A stretch of DNA of 12,267 bases from Gemmatimonadota bacterium (lineage in GTDB: Bacteria > Latescibacterota > UBA2968 > UBA8231): assembly GCA_026706165.1 (NCBI GenBank), contig JAPOZF010000343.1:6635-18901 (forward strand). Reading direction: 5' to 3'. The position numbers were made by a program, and so were the translations under genes. Of this stretch, positions 1 through 5,070 are shown in pieces. Each line of letters begins with the position of its first letter. Positions within the stretch are counted from its first letter, which is position 1. Under the pieces are notes generated by a model. That model was given only the letters and a program-made list of their open reading frames with translations, had not been told where the DNA came from and searched no databases.

Positions 1-86
1 GCCTGGCCGAACTGTCTGGGGCCCCCCGTTCCCAGGCTGAGGAGCGAGACCCGCAACCCGGTGCGGCCCAGAAAGCGATAGCGCAC
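1..86 (-). CDS. Aldo/keto reductase, N-terminal fragment (cut by window edge)
   Basis: Reading the minus strand from a GTG at 86-84 gives an open frame of 28 codons that runs off the window. It begins with Arg-Tyr-Arg-Phe and continues LGRTGLRVS, then LGTGGP. The LGRTGLxVS segment followed by a glycine-rich LGTGG is the first beta strand and turn of the aldo/keto reductase TIM barrel. These enzymes reduce aldehydes and ketones, or oxidise alcohols, with NAD(P)H in the cytoplasm. The start is supported by a GGAGG seven bases upstream and lies 3 bases after the dehydrogenase stop codon, so the two genes are almost certainly co-translated. The catalytic Asp-Tyr-Lys-His residues lie outside the window, so activity and substrate cannot be judged. 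The family call is firm for so short a fragment because the N-terminal signature is distinctive. Confidence 0.82.
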   Translation of the reverse strand, partial: MRYRFLGRTGLRVSLLSLGTGGPRQFGQ

Positions 87-89
87 GGG

Positions 90-1043
90 TCAGCCTCCGG
101 CGATATCGAGGAGGATTTTCAGGGTACCGCGCCGGGTCGCCCGCTCGAATGCCTCCAGCCCGTCGGCGATGGGGAGGCGGCCGCTGACCAGGGACGCGAC
201 ATCGACCGCTCCCGAGGCCAACAGGCCGACCGCGGGTGCAAAGGGACCGCAGCGCGAACCGAGGATCGTCAGCTCGTCCACGACCACCGGGGCGGCGTCG
301 AGGTCGAGGCGGCCGGCATAGGTGCTTTTCATCACCAGGGTCCCGCGCGGCCGGAGGGCGGAGTGGGCGAGTTCGAACCCCCCGGGAGAGCCGGTGCATT
401 CGACGGACAGGTCGAAGCTGCCCTCTTCCACCTCCCCGGCAGTTACCGTGGCGATGCCGCGCCGGCGCAGCAGCTCGAGCTTGTTTTCGTGACGTCCCGC
501 GACGAACAGGCGGCACCGGGCCAGTGCAAGCGTCTGGGCGATGAGCTGTCCGAGCTTGCCGTCCCCCACCACCAGCACCCGGTCGTCCTCTGCGACCCGT
601 ACCTGTTCCTGGATCTGCAGGGCCGCAGCCAGGGGCTCGGTGAATACCGCCGCCGAGGAGTCGACCGTTTCCGGGACCGCGTGCAGGTTCCGCGAGGGCA
701 GTACGAGGTGTTCGGCGAAGGCGCCGTCGCGGCCGGCAATCCCCAGAACGGTGCGATTGCCGCAGTGGGCCCGCATGCCGGAACGGCAGCGGCAGCATGC
801 CCCACAGGCGGCGTTTATCTCGCCGACCACCCGTTTCCCTTCGAGAGGGCCGGACTCGACGACCCCGACGAACTCGTGGCCAGGTACCCCTTGAAACGGG
901 TAGTAGCCCCTGGTCAGCTCGATGTCGGTGTTGCAGATGCCGGCGACGAGGACCCGGACCAGGCTCTCTCCGGGGGCCGGCTCGGGCTTGGGAAGATCGC
1001 TGCGAAGGGTGAGCTTTCGCTCCTCGAGCCACAACCCGATCAC
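90..1043 (-). CDS. Zinc-dependent alcohol dehydrogenase, MDR superfamily
   Basis: 317 residues, a medium-chain dehydrogenase/reductase that oxidises an alcohol or polyol with NAD(P)+ in the cytoplasm. The GroES-like N-terminal half carries the catalytic zinc ligands Cys37 (in GICNTD), His56-Glu57 (in PGHEFVG) and Glu136 (in FTEPLA). The structural zinc motif C-x2-C-x2-C-x7-C is intact at Cys80, Cys83, Cys86 and Cys94. The Rossmann half has a variant nucleotide loop, VVGDGKLG at 158-165. At 317 residues it is shorter than the usual 340-350, mainly in the C-terminal part. The start is GTG: the frame is blocked upstream by the transpeptidase stop 39 bases away, and no clear Shine-Dalgarno is visible. 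The gene lies between a transpeptidase and an aldo/keto reductase on the same strand, and pairing with the reductase suggests one redox pathway. The closest named relatives are threonine or sorbitol dehydrogenase-like enzymes, but the substrate cannot be read from sequence. Confidence 0.92.
   Translation of the reverse strand: MIGLWLEERKLTLRSDLPKPEPAPGESLVRVLVAGICNTDIELTRGYYPFQGVPGHEFVGVVESGPLEGKRVVGEINAACGACCRCRSGMRAHCGNRTVLGIAGRDGAFAEHLVLPSRNLHAVPETVDSSAAVFTEPLAAALQIQEQVRVAEDDRVLVVGDGKLGQLIAQTLALARCRLFVAGRHENKLELLRRRGIATVTAGEVEEGSFDLSVECTGSPGGFELAHSALRPRGTLVMKSTYAGRLDLDAAPVVVDELTILGSRCGPFAPAVGLLASGAVDVASLVSGRLPIADGLEAFERATRRGTLKILLDIAGG
94..98 (-). promoter_or_regulatory. Shine-Dalgarno for the aldo/keto reductase
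   Basis: GGAGG on the minus strand, seven bases before the GTG at 86. It lies inside the last codons of the upstream dehydrogenase gene. It is one of the few strong ribosome binding sites here and decides the start of the truncated reductase. Confidence 0.75.
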
Positions 1044-1082
1044 GGTCGGTTCAGGAGGGTTTCCGAAGAGGTGGAAAACGGG

Positions 1083-1691
1083 TCAGTAGATGAAGACCTG
1101 GGTCCCGAGCTCGACGTTTTCGAACAGGTATGTCAGATCCTCCGAGCCGACCCGCACGCAGCCGTGAGTGATGTTTCTGCCGAGGTTGGTTTCGTACAGG
1201 GTGCCGTGGATCATGTAGTCCCTGGCGAAATACAGGGCGTATTCTCCGAGCACGCCTCGTTGGAAGCGGCGGCGATCCTCCGCGAAAACCGGCACCGACT
1301 CGTTGGATTCGACAAAAGCCCACTCCGGTTTGGTCCAGATCGGGTCGCGTTCCTTGCGCAAGATGGAGAAGCGCCCGCTGGGGGTGGCGAAATTCCACCT
1401 GTGTCTCGTCTTGGCGCCTTCGAACTTGCGAGCTGCACCCGTTGCGCAGACGGCTCTGCGCATGATCTCGTGGCCCCGGGAAAGCAGCAGCAGGCGGTTG
1501 TCGTGTGTATCGACGACGAGGTACGGCGCCTCGGGCTCCCGGTCGGAGAGCTGATCGAGGAGAGCGGCCTGTCGCCTTCTCAGATCCTCGAGGCTTTCCG
1601 GCGCCGCCTGACGGGGCAGGAAACCGAGGATGGTTGCCGCTGCCAGGAGGCCGGGAACGGGGAGGCGGGAAACCGCGGGGAAGCGGGACAT
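1083..1691 (-). CDS. L,D-transpeptidase, YkuD/ErfK family
   Basis: 202 residues, a secreted cell-wall enzyme. Residues 1-29 form a plausible export signal with a hydrophobic core at about 12-25. A short charged helix follows (32-53), then the YkuD domain from about 57 to the end. The active-site block is complete: HGT at 162-164, then GRNITHGCVRV with His176, catalytic Cys178 and Arg180. The family forms 3-3 cross-links between diaminopimelate residues in peptidoglycan, or attaches proteins to the wall, and is resistant to most penicillins. No LysM or other wall-binding domain is present. The ATG start has no recognisable Shine-Dalgarno and lies about 20 bases after a strong terminator hairpin, so expression may depend on readthrough or an unseen promoter. 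It follows a helical lipoprotein gene, a suggestive pairing for protein-to-wall attachment. Confidence 0.93.
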   Translation of the reverse strand: MSRFPAVSRLPVPGLLAAATILGFLPRQAAPESLEDLRRRQAALLDQLSDREPEAPYLVVDTHDNRLLLLSRGHEIMRRAVCATGAARKFEGAKTRHRWNFATPSGRFSILRKERDPIWTKPEWAFVESNESVPVFAEDRRRFQRGVLGEYALYFARDYMIHGTLYETNLGRNITHGCVRVGSEDLTYLFENVELGTQVFIY

Positions 1692-1701
1692 TGAGAAACC
1701 C

Positions 1702-1739
1702 GAACAAGAAAGGCCGGGGAGGAAACCTCCCCGGCCCTT
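1702..1739 (-). terminator. Intrinsic terminator after the lipoprotein gene
   Basis: A perfect 11-base-pair stem (1712-1722 with 1726-1736) closes a 3-base loop. On the minus strand it is followed at once by TTTCTTGTT. GC-rich stem, tiny loop and T-rich tail make a textbook Rho-independent terminator for minus-strand transcription. It begins 23 bases after the lipoprotein stop codon and ends close to the transpeptidase start. The plus-strand side has no T run, so it works in one direction only. Confidence 0.88.
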
Positions 1740-1761
1740 GGGCAGATCGCGTCGACTGTTC

Positions 1762-2394
1762 CTACATCTTGAGATACCAGGGTGTGTTCTTCTCGACGAG
1801 ATCGTGGTATCTGGCGACGGCCTGCTCGACTCCGCCGGCGACCGCTTCGGCGGTGCTCATGGCGCTGTTCGCCTTTGCCGTAGCCTCCTCGAACTCTTCG
1901 CCGTCGACCCCCGCCCGCGCCGCAGCGAGGTCTGAATCGGCACCCCCCAGATCGGTTCTCAACTGCTCAATGTCAACTTCGGTCCCCTTGCCCGCAGGAG
2001 CGGCGTCGAGGTTCGCCCGCGTTTCCTCGACTGCGGCGGCAGCCTCTGCGATGGCCGCTTCGGCAGCGCTCCTGGCCGCGTTCTTGGCCTCGGTTGCCGA
2101 AGCTGCTGCGGCGTTGGCCTTGCTGGTGGCGTCGGCCAGTCCGGGCTTGACCACCTCGTCCCAGTTCTTGAACCACTTCTCCGCTTCGGCGTCGTAGGCA
2201 GTCTTGGCGTCGTCGAAGGTTCGCTGGGCGGAGGCCAGTTCACCGCCGGCGTACTTTTCGGCCCCCGCATCCCTGGCGGCTTGCAGGGCCTGACTGGCGG
2301 CGTCGAGATCCGCCTTGGGGGGATCGCCACCGCAACCAAGTGTCAATCCGACGGCGAGAAGCACTGCAAGCAACGAAGATACCCGCGTTTTCAT
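1762..2394 (-). CDS. Alanine-rich helical lipoprotein, DUF4398-like
   Basis: 210 residues. A lipoprotein signal is clear: basic Met-Lys-Thr-Arg, hydrophobic 5-18, then the lipobox L-T-L-G-Cys21. Gly22-Gly23-Asp24 follow the lipidated cysteine; Asp next to the cysteine would suggest inner-membrane retention, but here it is at +3 and not decisive. From about 28 to 195 the protein is dominated by Ala, Glu, Asp and Lys in helical, coiled-coil-like repeats, with one likely break near Gly-Lys-Gly at about 137. The segment at about 32-66 resembles the DUF4398 helix pattern seen in envelope lipoproteins. It ends Trp-Tyr-Leu-Lys-Met. The start has a strong GGAGGAGG ribosome site and the gene ends at a strong terminator, so it looks like a well-expressed single-gene unit. 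The role is unknown; a structural or periplasmic spacer function, perhaps with the neighbouring transpeptidase, is an inference. Confidence 0.85.
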   Translation of the reverse strand: MKTRVSSLLAVLLAVGLTLGCGGDPPKADLDAASQALQAARDAGAEKYAGGELASAQRTFDDAKTAYDAEAEKWFKNWDEVVKPGLADATSKANAAAASATEAKNAARSAAEAAIAEAAAAVEETRANLDAAPAGKGTEVDIEQLRTDLGGADSDLAAARAGVDGEEFEEATAKANSAMSTAEAVAGGVEQAVARYHDLVEKNTPWYLKM

Positions 2395-2396
2395 AA

Positions 2397-2404
2397 CCTC
2401 CTCC
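2397..2404 (-). promoter_or_regulatory. Strong Shine-Dalgarno of the lipoprotein gene
   Basis: GGAGGAGG on the minus strand, close to ideal spacing before the ATG at 2394. It is the best ribosome binding site on this arm and implies high translation, as expected for an abundant envelope lipoprotein. Confidence 0.85.
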
Positions 2405-2421
2405 GACCTGCTTGGCAGGTC
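2405..2421 (-). promoter_or_regulatory. 5' leader hairpin abutting the lipoprotein ribosome site
   Basis: GACCTGC and GCAGGTC form a perfect 7-base-pair stem around a 3-base loop. The 3' arm ends directly beside the GGAGGAGG ribosome site. It could stabilise the mRNA or tune ribosome access. No T run follows, so it is not a terminator. The structure is seen in sequence; its function is inferred. Confidence 0.45.
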
Positions 2422-2461
2422 CGCTCAGCGAACCTGAAAGTGGCGTAAATAGAGTAAAAAC

Positions 2462-2490
2462 AAACTAAAATTTGACCTTGCGGTTGTCAA
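2462..2490 (-). promoter_or_regulatory. Sigma70-type promoter for the lipoprotein gene
   Basis: On the minus strand a perfect -35 TTGACA (2490-2485) is followed 17 bases later by TAGTTT (2467-2462), inside an A+T-rich island (about 2447-2475) that stands out in GC-rich DNA. The predicted transcription start is near 2455, giving a leader of roughly 60 bases that contains the hairpin and ribosome site. The -10 match is only moderate. Confidence 0.55.
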
Positions 2491-2552
2491 GCAGAAAACC
2501 GGTCGGCCAAGCCTGGGCTGCGAAGAGCATCCTGTCTCCCGGCCAAGCCCGG

Positions 2553-2765
2553 TTACAGCTGGTTTTCGGTCTCCTCGAGCTCCCCGTAGTCGTCGTCTTC
2601 CGAGGAGTCGTCATCGTATATCCAGCCGCACTCCCGGCACAGCGGGTGATCTCCCTCCCTGGGACTGAAACACTGGGGGCATCGCTGCCGGCGTTTGCCG
2701 AAGAAGCGAACGGCGATGACCACCAGGAGCAGACAGGCGAACAGCAGGTAAAGCGTCGTTGTCAC
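2553..2765 (-). CDS. Small membrane-anchored zinc-ribbon protein
   Basis: 70 residues in three parts. A hydrophobic segment at 4-20 (LYLLFACLLLVVIAV) would anchor it in the membrane. A short basic stretch follows (Lys24-Arg25-Arg26), placing the rest in the cytoplasm by the positive-inside rule. A four-cysteine ribbon comes next: Cys29-x2-Cys32 and Cys43-x2-Cys46, followed by GWIYDDD. The last 20 residues are strongly acidic (Asp/Glu runs). The start is GTG, with only a weak AAGG about 11 bases upstream. It lies 98 bases after the phosphodiesterase gene on the same strand and 158 bases before the lipoprotein gene. The composition is coherent and the paired CxxC motifs are unlikely by chance, so I take it as real. 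No function is known to me; a small metal-binding or protein-interaction adaptor at the inner membrane is the most that can be said. Confidence 0.72.
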   Translation of the reverse strand: MTTTLYLLFACLLLVVIAVRFFGKRRQRCPQCFSPREGDHPLCRECGWIYDDDSSEDDDYGELEETENQL

Positions 2766-2863
2766 CGAAGTTCAGGCCTTTTCCCGGTGCCTGGTTGCTC
2801 GCCTGGGGGGACCTGTCCGAGGGCGGCCGCGGCGAAAGGTGTCCATGGACCAGGAGAACATGG

Positions 2864-3706
2864 TCAGGGCCGGGATCTGCCCAGCTTTCTGAGACGCCGC
2901 CGGCGTCCCCAGCGGGTCGGCTTGAGGCGCTGCCGCCGCCCCAGCGGCGTCTGGATGAGACCTGCCTCCTCGAGGTCCTCGAGAATGCCGTTCAGCCTCT
3001 CCGGGTGGTTGGTGATAATTCCCTGCACCCCCATCTGCACCATGTCGCGCATCACCAGTTCCTCGTCCACCGTCCAGGCCCACACCGAAACCGCCCGTTT
3101 GCGCGTCTCCTCGAAGAAGGAGGGTGTGAGGGTGGTGTGCCAGATGGCCAGGGCGTTGGCCCCGACCTCCAGAACCTGTTTCACCAACCTTCGCGCCCTG
3201 ACCCTCGAGGGAGCAGCCGGCAGCTTTCCGATCAGGAGGGCGGTCGGAATGCCGGCATCGAGGAGCTTGACGCGGCGGATCGTCTCCGGGTTGAAGGACT
3301 GGATGACGACCTGATCCGCCGCGTCCGTTTCGCCGACGATCTGCAGCACCTTCTCGGCGAGGAACTCCCCCTTGATTTCAACGAGCAGGAGGGCGCGGTG
3401 GCGGGTCGTCTCGATCGCCTCTTCCAGCAGGGGGACCTGCTCTCCCCTGAACTGGCGGCCGAACCAGGCTCCGGCGTCCGCATGGCGAATCTGCTCGAGC
3501 GTCTGCTCCCGAACCCAGCCGCAGCGGTCGGTGGTCCGGTCGAGTGTCGGGTCGTGGATGACCACAACCCGGCCGTCGCTGGTCCCGTGAACGTCGACCT
3601 CGATCGCGTCCACCCCGATCTGGATGGCGCGCTCGAAGGCGGCGGCGGTGTTTTCCGGAGCCGAACCGGATGCTCCGCGGTGGGCGATGCGCACCGGGTG
3701 AATCAT
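2864..3706 (-). CDS. Glycerophosphodiester phosphodiesterase
   Basis: 280 residues, GDPD family, a TIM-barrel enzyme that hydrolyses glycerophosphodiesters to glycerol 3-phosphate and an alcohol in phospholipid turnover. All main motifs are present: IAHRGAS with His9-Arg10, PENT with Glu18-Asn19, the metal pair Glu36 and Asp38 in AIEVDVH, catalytic His51-Asp52 in VIHDPTLDRTT, and VEIK at 109-112. The barrel closes with VWAWTVD at about 208-214 and IITNHP at 230-235. No signal peptide is seen, so it is the cytoplasmic UgpQ type rather than periplasmic GlpQ. The last 24 residues (257-280) form an unusual Arg/Lys-rich tail beyond the catalytic fold. The ATG start lacks a clear Shine-Dalgarno; two 9-base direct repeats lie directly before it. 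The function call is firm but the substrate is not. Confidence 0.93.
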   Translation of the reverse strand: MIHPVRIAHRGASGSAPENTAAAFERAIQIGVDAIEVDVHGTSDGRVVVIHDPTLDRTTDRCGWVREQTLEQIRHADAGAWFGRQFRGEQVPLLEEAIETTRHRALLLVEIKGEFLAEKVLQIVGETDAADQVVIQSFNPETIRRVKLLDAGIPTALLIGKLPAAPSRVRARRLVKQVLEVGANALAIWHTTLTPSFFEETRKRAVSVWAWTVDEELVMRDMVQMGVQGIITNHPERLNGILEDLEEAGLIQTPLGRRQRLKPTRWGRRRRLRKLGRSRP

Positions 3707-3708
3707 GA

Positions 3709-3727
3709 ACGTTCGCTTACGTTCGCT
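3709..3727 (-). repeat. Tandem 9-base direct repeat before the phosphodiesterase start
   Basis: ACGTTCGCT occurs at 3709-3717 and again at 3719-3727, one helical turn (10 bases) apart. It sits just before the ATG at 3706 in the only sizeable gap of this operon. Repeats in phase like this can be regulator sites, but two copies are too few to be sure. Confidence 0.5.
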
Positions 3728-3758
3728 CCAGTGGTGGACTCGGTGTTCGACCCGGGGA

Positions 3759-3788
3759 AGTATAGGGCCCGTGAAGGTGGCGGGCTAA
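3759..3788 (-). promoter_or_regulatory. Possible promoter for the phosphodiesterase gene
   Basis: On the minus strand TTAGCC (3788-3783), an 18-base spacer and TATACT (3764-3759). The -10 is good (5 of 6) but the -35 is poor (3 of 6). It lies in the 139-base gap between the mutase and phosphodiesterase genes, where a secondary promoter would be expected. Confidence 0.33.
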
Positions 3789-3845
3789 CCCCCGGGGCGG
3801 CCGGGCAAAAGGATCGAACCGCCAGGGTAAGGTGCCTGCCCGTCG

Positions 3846-5054
3846 CTAGGGGCCGAACTTTCGCAGCCTGCCGGCGTGGGCGAGGAGGAGGGCCATCAGG
3901 CTGGAACTCGGAATGTTCCCGATGCTGCCGTTCCGGCACCCCTGTTCGGAGAATGCGGCCCCGAGGTGAGGTTGGGCCCAGCGACTGGCAACGGCGACCG
4001 GAACCGGATGCCAGCTGTGGCTTTTGGCAAGCGAAGGGGTGGAGTGATCCCCGGTGACAGCGAAGACCTCCGGTTCGAGTTCTTCCAGGCGCGGCACCGA
4101 TGCGTCCACCTCTTCGAGGAGGCGGACCTTTTCGCCGAAATCGCCGTCCTCCCCGGCGCTGTCCGTTTTCTTGAAGTGGATGAAGAAGAAGTCGTGAAGG
4201 TCCCAATGCCGGCTCACGAGCTCGCACGACGAAGAGAGGTCGTCTCCGCCAGGGACCGCGGACATGCCGACCGCCTGGGAAACCCCCCGGTACATCGGGT
4301 AGGCGGCGACCGCCAGCCCCCGGAGTCCGTACACCTCCCCGAAGCGCGGAATCTCGGGAAAGGTGCCGAATCCCCTGATCAGGACCATGTTTGCCGGCGA
4401 CTGCTCCTTCAGCCGCTTTTCTGCCTCGGAGAGAAAGCCTGTCACCGCGGCCGCCGTCCTCGAAGCCGCCTCCTCGAGGGCGGTCACCGCCGATGGAGGA
4501 ACACCGGTCTTCTGGGGATCGGACTCGGTCAGGAGGGGGGAAAGACCCTCGCCGCGAAACAGGATGGCGGCCCGGTACTCCATCTCGGGAGCCAGTGAGA
4601 TCTCCACGCCGGGAACGTCGATGTCCTCAAGGAGCGCGCACAGGTGCCGGCACTCGCCCGTCGATATGCGCCCGGCGCGCCGGTCGGTCACCCTGCCGCC
4701 GGCATCGAGGCTGCAGAAATTGAGCCGCGCCGCAAGGTCTCCCGGGCGGAAGTCCATCCCTGTTCCCAGGGCCGACAGCGCCCCGCGCCCGACCCGCCAG
4801 CGCCACGGGTCGTAGCCGAACAGCGCCAGGTGGGCGGGACCGCTCCCCGGCGTGAACCCCGGTCCCAACGGCGTCAGCGCGCCGCAGGACCCGCTGCGGG
4901 CGATGCGGTCGAGGTTCGGCAGCATCGCGCAGTCGAGCTCGGACCTGCCCGTGTCTGGATCGGGAAGTCCCCCGAGTCCGTCGATCACGAGCAGGACGAT
5001 CTTGCTGTCGCTTTCGGGGACCAGCATCGGCCGGGTGAAGTCCGAGCTGATCAT
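3846..5054 (-). CDS. apgM: 2,3-bisphosphoglycerate-independent phosphoglycerate mutase, archaeal type
   Basis: 402 residues, the usual length for the aPGAM family (COG3635, alkaline phosphatase superfamily). It interconverts 3- and 2-phosphoglycerate in glycolysis and gluconeogenesis through a phosphoserine intermediate, using two divalent metals. Visible motifs: LLVIDGLGGLP with metal ligand Asp25, TPGSGPAHLALFGYDP with the nucleophile serine (Ser71), GRGALSALGTGM at about 90-100, the family block IHFKKTDSAGEDGD at about 292-304, and the metal block TGDHSTPSLAKSHSWHPVP at about 334-352. The family is typical of archaea but occurs in several bacterial phyla. The gene starts 16 bases after the recJ stop and is probably co-transcribed with it. 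The ATG has no strong Shine-Dalgarno. No second phosphoglycerate mutase is visible here, so whether this is the only one in the genome is unknown. Confidence 0.93.
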   Translation of the reverse strand: MISSDFTRPMLVPESDSKIVLLVIDGLGGLPDPDTGRSELDCAMLPNLDRIARSGSCGALTPLGPGFTPGSGPAHLALFGYDPWRWRVGRGALSALGTGMDFRPGDLAARLNFCSLDAGGRVTDRRAGRISTGECRHLCALLEDIDVPGVEISLAPEMEYRAAILFRGEGLSPLLTESDPQKTGVPPSAVTALEEAASRTAAAVTGFLSEAEKRLKEQSPANMVLIRGFGTFPEIPRFGEVYGLRGLAVAAYPMYRGVSQAVGMSAVPGGDDLSSSCELVSRHWDLHDFFFIHFKKTDSAGEDGDFGEKVRLLEEVDASVPRLEELEPEVFAVTGDHSTPSLAKSHSWHPVPVAVASRWAQPHLGAAFSEQGCRNGSIGNIPSSSLMALLLAHAGRLRKFGP

Positions 5055-5070
5055 GGGTGGAGGCCGCTTC

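Noticed and set aside
363..1694. 443-residue plus-strand open frame opposite the dehydrogenase and transpeptidase genes
   Set aside because: It is the antisense of two genes with intact catalytic motifs, has no recognisable domain, and long antisense frames are expected in GC-rich DNA.
1051..1707. 218-residue minus-strand frame overlapping the transpeptidase
   Set aside because: It is an alternative frame of the transpeptidase gene, Arg/Pro/Gly-rich, without signal peptide or motif.
2759..4057. 432-residue plus-strand open frame opposite the phosphodiesterase
   Set aside because: It runs through the antisense of a clear GDPD gene and the gap beside it, with low-complexity Gly/Arg/Pro composition and no family feature.
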